Assembly (NCBI GenBank): GCA_037447335.1
Contig: JBBIGV010000056.1
Location: 1 to 24,287 of the forward strand
Reading direction: 5' to 3'
DNA: 24,287 nucleotides
Source of the DNA: JBBIGV01 sp037447335
GTDB taxonomy: Bacteria; Bacteroidota; Ignavibacteria; Ignavibacteriales; Ignavibacteriaceae
A program made the position numbers and the translations under genes. Below the pieces are notes generated by a model. It had not been told where the DNA came from and did no database searches. It worked only from the letters and a program-made list of their open reading frames with translations. Each line of letters opens with the position of its first letter. The first letter of the stretch is position 1. Below, piece by piece: positions 13,656-20,998 of this stretch.

Positions 13656-15473
13656 TTAAACCACTAACATTATTATTATAAAGCCAATAACCATATAAAG
13701 AACATAAAGCTGAAGCTGTCCGGGATGTGCTTTCTGCAAGTATCCCGAAAATGAAAAAGTAAATTCTCTTCCCATTTCATAAAGATCGAAGTACTTTTTC
13801 TCAGCATAATTATAAATTGACTTCAGCAATGTGAAATTTCTAACTTCATTATAAAATTCTGTTCCTGCAATACGGAATTTCTCTAAAGCGGGCATACCAC
13901 CGACATAAACATCATCGTATCTTACTTTTGCCGTTAATCCATAAATCAATATTCCTATAAGGAATGCGACAACAAATAATAGAATGACAATTATCGGGTC
14001 ATATAATCCAACGAATGCTGGAATGTTCATTCCTGATGCTTCTACAACAGGATAAATGAAATATTTGAGCGGCAGAGCAACGGCTAATATTCCAAACACA
14101 ACACATAATGCTGATAACAATCCCGTCGATAACCATTGATTAGCAGGAGCTTCTTTTATGTCTTTCAATATATCAGAACGTCTTCCAAGGAATGCCGCAT
14201 GCAGGAATTTCATAAAGCTTGCGAGTGTTAATGCGCTTCCGAAAATTGCAATGATTATACAAACAAGAAGCCATAACTGATAGCCTGCGCCAAGTGCTGC
14301 TGTTTTTTCAATCAATCCCTGGTAGATCATCCACTTGGAAAAGAAACCATTGAATGGTGGAATTCCTGAAATGGATAGTGCACCGATCAAAGCCATCAGA
14401 AAAGTTATCGGCATATTTTTTCCAAGTCCGCCAAGATAATCAAGCTCTGCAGTTCCTGCTCTCTTCTCAACTGAGCCAAACGACAAAAATAAATTTGACT
14501 TATAGATAGTATTATTTATCATATGGAACAATCCGCCGGCAAATGCAAGAACACTTCCGCTGGCAACTCCCATTACCATATAACCAACCTGGCTGACAGC
14601 ATGGTAACCAAGTAGTCTGTATCCATTGTGTTGAACCATTGCCATCATTACAGCAGATATAACAGTCAGTGCACCAAGCGAAATCAATATCATATTGATT
14701 AATGGATACACTACAAATAGTGATGTGAGCATTTTTGCCAGAAGAAATATTCCGAGCAGTTTATCAAGCGACGCAGGCAGGAATGCGGCACTTTCAACAG
14801 GTGAATTCTGACTGAAATCCGGAACCCAGGTATGAAATGGAAAAGCACCGGCTTTTGCAAATGCTGCGATCAGTAAACAGATAAACGCAATGTGCGCATA
14901 TTCTCCCTGTAATGGAATTTGCGGATTGTTAAGTGACCATCCGGTTGCCGGAGAAAGAAGCCACATTATCACCAAACCCATGAGCAGAAAGGCATCACTG
15001 CCGCCGATAATTATAAAAGTTTTCTTCGCCGCTTTTGGTGCTTCGAGAGTTTTGCCCATTGTTGCGAACAGGTAAAGAGTCAATCCGCTCAATCCCCAGA
15101 AAATCAAAAATGAAAGTGCGTGCTCACTAAGAACAACTGCATTGCAGAATGAAACTGTTATTGGATAAAGGAAGAAAAATCTTTTTTCTGAGTTTTTATC
15201 TAATCCATTCAAAGAAAAAATCAGAATGATGAAACTGAGTATTTGTATGAAGGCAACAACAAATAATCCAAGCTGGTTTAGAGAGAAGATTATTTGTCCG
15301 AAGTAAGCAAAAGAATCCACCGGTCTTTGATAGAATAAATAAACCATCACAAGTCCGAAACCAAGGGCAAGGAATGTTAATCCTTTTCGCAATACTGCGA
15401 AAAGAAAGAGATTTATAAAACCAACAGCAAGAGGAACAATTAAAAACAGAAGAAGTTCATTGATTATTATCAT
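13656..15473 (-). CDS. NuoL/MrpA N-terminal-like antiporter subunit of the hydrogenase
   Basis: This 605-residue polytopic membrane protein belongs to the NuoL/MrpA family, the second antiporter-like subunit besides MrpD. Lys207 in AAFAKAGAFPFHTWVPDF and Lys238 in LDKLLGIF are present. The TM5 glutamate expected in FWEL is Gly127 here (IFWGLSGLTLYLF). The C-terminus (about 525-605) carries a charged, amphipathic stretch with YAEKKYFDLYEMGREF and a final helix, comparable to the NuoL lateral helix/MbhI anchor that ties antiporter units to the core. GGAGG precedes the start, and ATGA overlaps the large-subunit stop. Together with the MbhDE-like gene it amounts to a split MrpA. Confidence 0.88.
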   Translation of the reverse strand: MIIINELLLFLIVPLAVGFINLFLFAVLRKGLTFLALGFGLVMVYLFYQRPVDSFAYFGQIIFSLNQLGLFVVAFIQILSFIILIFSLNGLDKNSEKRFFFLYPITVSFCNAVVLSEHALSFLIFWGLSGLTLYLFATMGKTLEAPKAAKKTFIIIGGSDAFLLMGLVIMWLLSPATGWSLNNPQIPLQGEYAHIAFICLLIAAFAKAGAFPFHTWVPDFSQNSPVESAAFLPASLDKLLGIFLLAKMLTSLFVVYPLINMILISLGALTVISAVMMAMVQHNGYRLLGYHAVSQVGYMVMGVASGSVLAFAGGLFHMINNTIYKSNLFLSFGSVEKRAGTAELDYLGGLGKNMPITFLMALIGALSISGIPPFNGFFSKWMIYQGLIEKTAALGAGYQLWLLVCIIIAIFGSALTLASFMKFLHAAFLGRRSDILKDIKEAPANQWLSTGLLSALCVVFGILAVALPLKYFIYPVVEASGMNIPAFVGLYDPIIVILLFVVAFLIGILIYGLTAKVRYDDVYVGGMPALEKFRIAGTEFYNEVRNFTLLKSIYNYAEKKYFDLYEMGREFTFSFSGYLQKAHPGQLQLYVLYMVIGFIIIMLVV

Positions 15474-16651
15474 TTCATTTGCCTCCAGAGCTGTTCTGTT
15501 TTTTCACGTGAGAGTTTCATTAGATCAATCTGATACGGCTCATTGTTCTTATCACGAATTTTTATTGATCTTTCGGTGCAGCAATAACAGGGGTCCACTG
15601 CAGCAAGGGTTATAAGCGCATCCGCAACCGGGATGCCTTTACACGATGCTTTGAATGTTGGAATGTTAACATAACTTGGTGCACGGACTTTATGCCTGAC
15701 TGGTCTGTTCGTTCCATCGGTTCTTACATAGTGAAAAACTTCTCCGCGCGGAGCTTCGTATCTTCCGATACCTTCACCGGGAGAAATTTCTTTGACATTA
15801 TTTCTTATCCCTCCATTTATTGTTTTTAGTTTTTCAAGACATTGCTTGCAGATTTTTATTGATTCAAAAGTTTCGAGAAGTCTTACAACTGTTTTGTCAA
15901 ACACGTCACCGTTATCTGTTACGATTATTTTAAAATCAACGAGATCATAAGCATCCGTGGGTTCATCTTTTCTTACATCAATCGGAACTCCAGAAGCACG
16001 TGCAGTGGGACCTACAGCACAAAAATCAATTGCATTTTTTTTTGTAAGTATTCCGACACCCTTCAATCTTGATCTCAAAACCGGATCATCAGTGGCAGCT
16101 TTTGCAATCATCTCAATCTTCTTTTCAATTTCATCCATTACCTCGAACAGTTTGCTTACTTTGGATGGATCAACATCTTTTGCAACGCCGCCCACTCTCA
16201 TCATTCCATAATGATTTCTGTTCCCTGAAATTATTTCAAACATCTGAAGAACAGGCTCGCGGTATTTCCAGGCCCACATCCATAAAGTATCGTATCCGAT
16301 GAAATGTCCTGCAAGTCCAATCCACAAAAGATGACTGTGAATTCTTTCAAGCTCGCCAACCAGCGTGCGGATGTATCGTGCACGCAGGGGAATTTCTATA
16401 TTGTCAACATCTTCCATTGCATGAACTGCTGCAAGCGGATGAGAAGTTGAACAGATTCCGCAAATCCTCTCTACCAGATACAGTGATTGTGTGAAAGTTT
16501 TTGATTCAGATATAAATTCGTGTCCCCGATGCATCCATCCGATTTCTAAATCAATATCGACAACTGTTTCACCATCAACCTGAAGAGTGAAATATTCTGC
16601 TTCCTCGAGCAGCGGATGATAAGGACCAACAGGTATTACATTTTTATCCAT
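15470..16651 (-). CDS. Group 4 [NiFe] hydrogenase large subunit (NuoD/EchE/MbhL-like)
   Basis: This is the catalytic subunit with the Ni-Fe site. Both ligand motifs are intact: C64 and C67 in ERICGICSTSHPL (L1), and C355 and C358 in DPCYCCTER (L2). It is therefore a true hydrogenase rather than a cysteine-less NuoD or Mbx relative. The 32 residues after Arg361 match the position and size of the tail cleaved from E. coli HycE, and a HycI-like protease is encoded in the same operon. Length is 393 residues, within the short group 4 class without a fused NuoC domain. GGAG precedes the start. It overlaps the NuoC-like gene by eight bases and the antiporter gene by four. Confidence 0.96.
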   Translation of the reverse strand: MDKNVIPVGPYHPLLEEAEYFTLQVDGETVVDIDLEIGWMHRGHEFISESKTFTQSLYLVERICGICSTSHPLAAVHAMEDVDNIEIPLRARYIRTLVGELERIHSHLLWIGLAGHFIGYDTLWMWAWKYREPVLQMFEIISGNRNHYGMMRVGGVAKDVDPSKVSKLFEVMDEIEKKIEMIAKAATDDPVLRSRLKGVGILTKKNAIDFCAVGPTARASGVPIDVRKDEPTDAYDLVDFKIIVTDNGDVFDKTVVRLLETFESIKICKQCLEKLKTINGGIRNNVKEISPGEGIGRYEAPRGEVFHYVRTDGTNRPVRHKVRAPSYVNIPTFKASCKGIPVADALITLAAVDPCYCCTERSIKIRDKNNEPYQIDLMKLSREKTEQLWRQMK

Positions 16652-17078
16652 TGCTTCTCCATTTTCTAAGAGGCACTTTAATGTTTTGCGGATGATTGCC
16701 AGTCAATAACGGCTCAGGTCTTGGATGACATTCGAAAGTAACTCCAAGCATTTCAGACATTTCTCTTTCAATCCACTCGGCACCGCGAACGATTGGAGTA
16801 ATTGAATTCATTTTCGGATTTTTTTTATCCTTCATGACAACACGAGGACAATAATACTCTCCGGTTTTATCGTGTGAGAAATGATAAAGAACTTCAATTC
16901 CCCTGTACGTTTCTGTTGCAGTGGCAGTTGATAATCTGCATCCGAGTTTATTAAAGAGATGTTCCGCTACTTCTTTTATGTTTTGATTTTCAACTTCAAA
17001 GTATAGTCTTTTCTTCTTTTCAACTTTAGAAACGAGTTTGTTCCCCATTAGGGAAATAAATTCATTGTAACTATGCAT
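16644..17078 (-). CDS. Hydrogenase NuoC-like subunit (EchD/MbhK-like)
   Basis: The 144-residue soluble subunit corresponds to the 30 kDa NuoC domain. The C-terminal part has the family's REMSEMLGVTFECHPRPEPLL pattern, followed by a basic end. The central YRGIEVLYHFSHDK segment is also typical. It has no cofactor and helps to hold the large and small subunits together. GGAG precedes the start. Eight-base overlaps on both sides couple it to the NuoB-like and large-subunit genes. Confidence 0.88.
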   Translation of the reverse strand: MHSYNEFISLMGNKLVSKVEKKKRLYFEVENQNIKEVAEHLFNKLGCRLSTATATETYRGIEVLYHFSHDKTGEYYCPRVVMKDKKNPKMNSITPIVRGAEWIEREMSEMLGVTFECHPRPEPLLTGNHPQNIKVPLRKWRSNG

Positions 17079-17490
17079 TTAAAACTCCTACAAGTTTAAC
17101 AACACCTTCAATCATTGCTTCGGGTTTTGGCGGGCAGCCGGGGATATAGAGATGAATTGGAATTACATCTTCCCTCTTTTCTACAGTGTTATAGCTATCC
17201 TTAAAACAACATCCAGATGCGGGACAAGTACCAACTCCAACCACAAAACAAGGTTTGGCTGCTTGCTCATAAATCTTCTTTACCTGCGGTGCAACTTTCT
17301 GATTGATGACTCCGCTTAACAAGATTACATCTGCGTGACGAACTGAGCCAACTAGCTTTATCCCGAATCGTTCAACATCATATTTCGGTGTGAGCAAGTC
17401 GAGTATTTCGATATCACAGTTGTTGCACGGCGATGCGCTCATATGATAAACCCAGATAGATTTCGCAAGCCGTTTATTGTACCAACTCAT
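17071..17490 (-). CDS. [NiFe] hydrogenase small subunit, NuoB-like (EchC/MbhJ-like)
   Basis: The 139-residue small subunit binds the proximal [4Fe-4S] cluster that exchanges electrons with the Ni-Fe site. The cluster ligands are C22 and C25 (SPCNNCDIE), C89 (GVGTCPASG) and C119 (IPGCPPKPEA), as in NuoB/EchC. No further cluster motifs are present, as expected for group 4. GAGGT precedes the ATG. Upstream, 182 non-coding bases with an inverted repeat separate it from the NuoH-like gene. Confidence 0.95.
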   Translation of the reverse strand: MSWYNKRLAKSIWVYHMSASPCNNCDIEILDLLTPKYDVERFGIKLVGSVRHADVILLSGVINQKVAPQVKKIYEQAAKPCFVVGVGTCPASGCCFKDSYNTVEKREDVIPIHLYIPGCPPKPEAMIEGVVKLVGVLNA

Positions 17491-17672
17491 TTAGTACCTC
17501 AATAATTAGAAAAATTATGTTTCGCTTTGAACTCCGAATATCGATTAACGATTTTTGATTTATGAATTAAAATCAAAATTCTGAAATCGTTAATCCTTGT
17601 TCTTAAATCATTTCTAGTGCTTCATTAAACATTAAATCAAAAACAATTTTATTCACTCATTAAAAAGAGAAT
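17491..17672. repeat. Intergenic gap with nested inverted repeat
   Basis: No gene is seen. A perfect 12-base pair of arms, GATTAACGATTT 17543-17554 and AAATCGTTAATC 17584-17595, encloses TTGATTT 17555-17561 and AAATCAA 17570-17576. The first six or seven pairs stack directly on the outer stem, with a bulge at 17577-17583. It lies in the middle of the structural operon, between the membrane anchor gene and the small-subunit gene. There is no U-run for termination. It could be an mRNA-processing or stabilising stem, or a dispersed palindromic repeat. Confidence 0.65.
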
Positions 17673-18599
17673 TTAATATCCAAACACAGCCAGCACCATT
17701 GCAATCAACGTTAACGGAGTTGCATACTTCCAGAAGAAGTTCAGTGCTGTATCAATTCTAATTCTCGGATTTGTGTTTTTGATGATTATCATCAACACAA
17801 CAATTAGTAAATATTTTAGAACGCTCCACAAAATTTCTATTCCATTAAAACTGAATCCGCCCCAGAACAAGAGAACAAGCAGGAACGGAAATACCACATA
17901 CATCATAAAATGATTAAGCTTCCAGAAACCAAGCGGCGGACCGCTGTATTCCATAAATGGACCTTCAACAAGTTCAGTTTCAGCTTCAGGAATGTGGAAT
18001 GGCGGCAAAGTCATTTTCGCCTGAATGCAAAGCAGACCAATAATAAAAGCAATTATTCCTGAGGCTGAACCGATAAACATTCCATCTGCCTGTGCAGCTA
18101 AAATACTTCCAAGATCAAGCTGATATCCTGCTTTGATTATCGGAACAAGTAAAACAAGAATGAATGCAAGTTCATCAGCAAGCAGAAGTTTTATTTCTCG
18201 TCCGGCACCAAGACTCGAATAAACATTTCCTGATGCAGATCCGCCAAGCACAACCATCACAGAAAATATCATAAGAAGGTACATTATTACAATTAAGTCC
18301 CCGCCAAAGCTGATGTTGAAGAATAGCGATGTTCCGACAATTGCAGAAACAAGAACAAGCATCGCAAATGAAACAAACGGTGCAACTACGAACATCGAAT
18401 GTACGCCATCTTTTACAATGATAGTTTCTTTTCCAAGCAGCTTAAAGAAATCATTAAAGTTTTGTAGAAATGGCGGACCAACGCGATACTGAAATCTTGC
18501 TGATACTTTTCTGTCAACCCAGCCGACTGTTAATCCCAGTATTGCTGTAAATAAAAAGCCCGGAAATACAAGCAGGTAAACGAATAATTCAAGGTTCAT
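17673..18599 (-). CDS. Hydrogenase membrane anchor, NuoH-like (EchB/MbhM-like)
   Basis: The 308-residue protein has about eight membrane helices and anchors the catalytic module to the antiporter arm. NuoH-family motifs are clear: GWVDRKVSARFQYRVGPP near the N-terminus, REIKLLLADELAF in the middle, and PPFHIPEAETELVEGPFMEY with its acidic loop. GGAGGG precedes the start, and ATGA overlaps the ferredoxin gene stop. This subunit forms the interface at which redox energy is passed to ion translocation. Confidence 0.94.
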   Translation of the reverse strand: MNLELFVYLLVFPGFLFTAILGLTVGWVDRKVSARFQYRVGPPFLQNFNDFFKLLGKETIIVKDGVHSMFVVAPFVSFAMLVLVSAIVGTSLFFNISFGGDLIVIMYLLMIFSVMVVLGGSASGNVYSSLGAGREIKLLLADELAFILVLLVPIIKAGYQLDLGSILAAQADGMFIGSASGIIAFIIGLLCIQAKMTLPPFHIPEAETELVEGPFMEYSGPPLGFWKLNHFMMYVVFPFLLVLLFWGGFSFNGIEILWSVLKYLLIVVLMIIIKNTNPRIRIDTALNFFWKYATPLTLIAMVLAVFGY

Positions 18600-19102
18600 A
18601 GTTTGCCCTCCTTATTCAGCCAGCTTGGAGTTCTAACGGCAAGATGATTTCCAATAAAGAAAATGTTTTGTTTATGATCTTCAACTACTTCTTTCATCAT
18701 GAAAGAATTTGCAGGTGCGGTTTGAACACAGGCTGGTTCGTAATCAGGCTTTTGTTCAAGTTGATTCAAACAGTAATCGCACTTTGAAGTAATATAGTTT
18801 ATAACTTCAGGAAAGATTGTTCCGAAAGGACAGGCAAGCACACAACTTTTACAACCAACACAACGCATATTGTATCTTTTTATCATCCCGTCTTCCTGAT
18901 GCTCTAGTGCTTCTTTCGGACATGCATCAACGCAGAATGCTTCTTTACACTGCCTGCAGTAAGCAGAAAACTCGGCAACTTCTAGGAGACTGAATGCACC
19001 ATGATTTTTTTGATGGTACATATATTCACAATGAATGTCTTCTGCATTAACATTTGATTCCCTCAGCACCGGGATATCAATGTATAATCTTTTCAATCCC
19101 AT
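18596..19102 (-). CDS. HycB/HydN/CooF-like polyferredoxin
   Basis: The 168-residue electron-transfer protein has the DmsB/HycB-type cysteine pattern. The motifs are C49/C52/C57/C61, then C81/C84/C87/C91 (CVGCKSCVLACP), then C108/C111/C125. This allows probably three [4Fe-4S] clusters; an additional C25 might complete the third. Its place between the HydG-like flavoprotein and the NuoH-like gene suggests that it wires a NAD(P)H-oxidising module to the membrane hydrogenase, as CooF and HycB do for CO dehydrogenase and formate dehydrogenase. GAGGAGG precedes the ATG. It overlaps the HydG-like gene by ten bases. Confidence 0.88.
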   Translation of the reverse strand: MGLKRLYIDIPVLRESNVNAEDIHCEYMYHQKNHGAFSLLEVAEFSAYCRQCKEAFCVDACPKEALEHQEDGMIKRYNMRCVGCKSCVLACPFGTIFPEVINYITSKCDYCLNQLEQKPDYEPACVQTAPANSFMMKEVVEDHKQNIFFIGNHLAVRTPSWLNKEGKL

Positions 19103-19914
19103 ATTGCCTCCTCATTTTTAATCTGATCATAAGTGAAGACAGGTCCATCTTTGCAGGCATAATATCCGCCGATAACACAATGTCGGCACTGACCAAATCC
19201 GCAATACATTTTCTTTTCCATAGAGAGATAAAGATTTTCTTCTTTGTAACCGTACTTCAGCAAATCAAATGTTCCGAACTTCATCATAACAGGTGGTCCG
19301 CATACTATTGCCGGATTTCCATTGGGCTTCATATCTATTTTTTGCAGCAGCTTTGTAACGAGACAAACATCTTCTGCCCATTGTTCACCGGCAGGAACTT
19401 CATCAACAGCACGGATGAATCTAACGTTATCATATCTTCTCCACTCAGTTACTTCATCTTTATATAAACAATCCTTTGGTGTCTTTGCCCCGGCAAGAAA
19501 AGTTATGCTGTTATAATCTTTGTTGTCATGCAGCATTGTAAGAAAGAGAGAGCGAAGAGGTGCAAGTCCGCAGCCGCCGCCAAGAATTAAAACATCTTTT
19601 CCTTTAAATTTTTCAAGAGGATAATTTGAACCGAACGGACCGCGTATTCCAATTGTAGCACCGGCGTGAAGTTCGTGGATATATTCGGTCAGGAATCCTG
19701 TTTTCAAAATTGTAACATCCATATCATCAACAATGTAATGAGATGAAGACGGAGTGAAAGGACCTTCACCGATTCCCGGAATTCCAACCTCTATGAACTG
19801 TCCTGTTTTAAAAGGAATTGGTTTCTTCGGTTTGAACCTCAATGTTCTTATCAGAGGTGATTCCTGAATCACTTCATAAACATCTGCAGGAATAACTTCA
19901 TACGGATTTTGCAT
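19093..19914 (-). CDS. HydG-like FAD/NAD(P)-binding [2Fe-2S] oxidoreductase
   Basis: This 273-residue protein is of the ferredoxin-NADP reductase type seen as sulfhydrogenase gamma (HydG), AsrB and PyrK. The N-terminal FAD barrel contains RTLRF, FKTGQFIEVG and RGPFGSNYPL. The nucleotide domain has ILGGGCGLAPLRSL (107-122) and CGPPVMM (205-211). The C-terminal [2Fe-2S] site is C238/C243/C246/C254 (CGFGQCRHC, then C after eight residues). It should exchange electrons between NAD(P)H and the Fe-S proteins encoded on either side. Specificity for NADH versus NADPH cannot be read reliably. AGGAAG precedes the start. Confidence 0.92.
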   Translation of the reverse strand: MQNPYEVIPADVYEVIQESPLIRTLRFKPKKPIPFKTGQFIEVGIPGIGEGPFTPSSSHYIVDDMDVTILKTGFLTEYIHELHAGATIGIRGPFGSNYPLEKFKGKDVLILGGGCGLAPLRSLFLTMLHDNKDYNSITFLAGAKTPKDCLYKDEVTEWRRYDNVRFIRAVDEVPAGEQWAEDVCLVTKLLQKIDMKPNGNPAIVCGPPVMMKFGTFDLLKYGYKEENLYLSMEKKMYCGFGQCRHCVIGGYYACKDGPVFTYDQIKNEEAIWD

Positions 19915-19933
19915 AAAACTTCCTGATATATTT

Positions 19934-20971
19934 TTAGTTTACTTCCTGAGTTAAAGAGCTTACATTTTTAACAACTTCACGAAAATCAATTTTAGCAGCA
20001 CAAGCTTCCGTGCATCTTCCACATCCGGTGCAGCCAAATTCACCAAAGTTCTTGTGCATATAATCGAACTTGCAGAGATATCTGTTGCGGAATCTTTCAG
20101 TCATTTTTGGTCTGGGTGTTCCACCACCTGCAACTCTTGCATAACCATACCACTGACATGAATCGTATGACCTGACTTTAATAAAATCCTTGTCCGTTGA
20201 TTCATCATTAAGGATCAGGCAATAACAGGTTGGACATATATTTGTGCAGGCACCACATCCAACACATTCTCTAGCTGCTTCTTCCCAACTTTTATGTTCA
20301 ACTTTTCTGATTTCAGAAAAATCACCTGAATGTGTAAGATGATTATTTTTCTCTACAAGCTGATCAAAAACTTTTTTGCGATTTGCCTTAACAATTTCAA
20401 TGTCAGAAGCAGTTGAATCAACAACGGTTATTTCTTTCTTCATCAGTTCTACAAATTCCTGGCTGCGCTCTGAACCGATCTGGATTAAATAATTTCCATC
20501 AGCTATGGATAGGTTAAGATCAAATCCGTTTTCAGGATACGGATGACCATTTAATAAATTACAACTGCAGGTTTCATGCAAATGATCACAGTCTGAGGAA
20601 ATGATTAGTGAGTTGTCTCTCCATTGCTTGTATGCAGGATCAACAAATCCGCTTTGCAGCATGGCTTTATCAAGCAGGTGAAGAGCTTTAAGATCACAAG
20701 CTTTCACTCCAACAATTAAACGTTTCTGATTTTTATTTTTAATTGGGTAAACTTTTTCACGGAAAAGATAGAAAAGAATTTTGGCGGGGTCAGTTGTTCT
20801 GAAGTAATTTAGTTCTAAAGTTTTTAATTCTTCAAACCTGCAAAAATGTAACAAAGAATTTCCATTTCTTTCGGAACCTACTTTGTAAGGAACAATAACT
20901 TCATTGTAGCCTCCCACGCCTTTACTAATTTTCATTAGGAAGGTATGAAAATCATGAACATTAACTATCAT
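19934..20971 (-). CDS. HydB-like 4Fe-4S protein (sulfhydrogenase beta/AsrA family)
   Basis: This is the first gene of the structural operon. The 345-residue protein matches the HydB/AsrA family. An N-terminal domain carries GVKACDLKAL (C92) and a cysteine group C128/C135/C137. Two ferredoxin-like motifs follow: C236/C239/C242/C246 (CVGCGACTNICP, then CYC at 249-251) and C314/C317/C320/C324 (CTGCGRCTEAC). In soluble sulfhydrogenases HydB pairs with HydG to form the NAD(P)H-linked half, and the two are adjacent here too. GGAGG at 20976-20980 precedes the ATG, within an inverted repeat that reaches into the start codon. An anaerobic sulfite reductase subunit is possible by family, but no AsrC is present. 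Confidence 0.9.
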   Translation of the reverse strand: MIVNVHDFHTFLMKISKGVGGYNEVIVPYKVGSERNGNSLLHFCRFEELKTLELNYFRTTDPAKILFYLFREKVYPIKNKNQKRLIVGVKACDLKALHLLDKAMLQSGFVDPAYKQWRDNSLIISSDCDHLHETCSCNLLNGHPYPENGFDLNLSIADGNYLIQIGSERSQEFVELMKKEITVVDSTASDIEIVKANRKKVFDQLVEKNNHLTHSGDFSEIRKVEHKSWEEAARECVGCGACTNICPTCYCLILNDESTDKDFIKVRSYDSCQWYGYARVAGGGTPRPKMTERFRNRYLCKFDYMHKNFGEFGCTGCGRCTEACAAKIDFREVVKNVSSLTQEVN

Positions 20972-20998
20972 CTATCCTCCACCTGACTGTTGATAGTT
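20963..20998 (-). promoter_or_regulatory. Inverted repeat spanning the ribosome site of the operon's first gene
   Basis: AACTATCA 20963-20970 and TGATAGTT 20991-20998 are perfect 8-base arms separated by 20 bases. On the minus-strand transcript the downstream arm includes the TG of the ATG start, and the loop contains the GGAGG ribosome site. A translational control hairpin or a protein-binding palindrome are both possible. The arms are AT-rich, and such a match could arise by chance. Confidence 0.45.

Noticed and set aside
15470..16651. Large subunit as a Complex I NuoD or cysteine-less Mbx/Mbs relative
   Set aside because: Both Ni-Fe cysteine motifs (C64/C67 and C355/C358) are intact and a maturation protease accompanies it.
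19054..19467. Plus-strand open frame of 137 codons opposite the HydG-like gene
   Set aside because: It lies antisense to a clear FAD/NAD(P) oxidoreductase gene and encodes no recognisable domain.
19093..20971. HydB/HydG-like pair as anaerobic sulfite reductase AsrAB
   Set aside because: No AsrC-type siroheme subunit is nearby and the genes are directly followed by hydrogenase subunits; family membership alone cannot exclude it fully.
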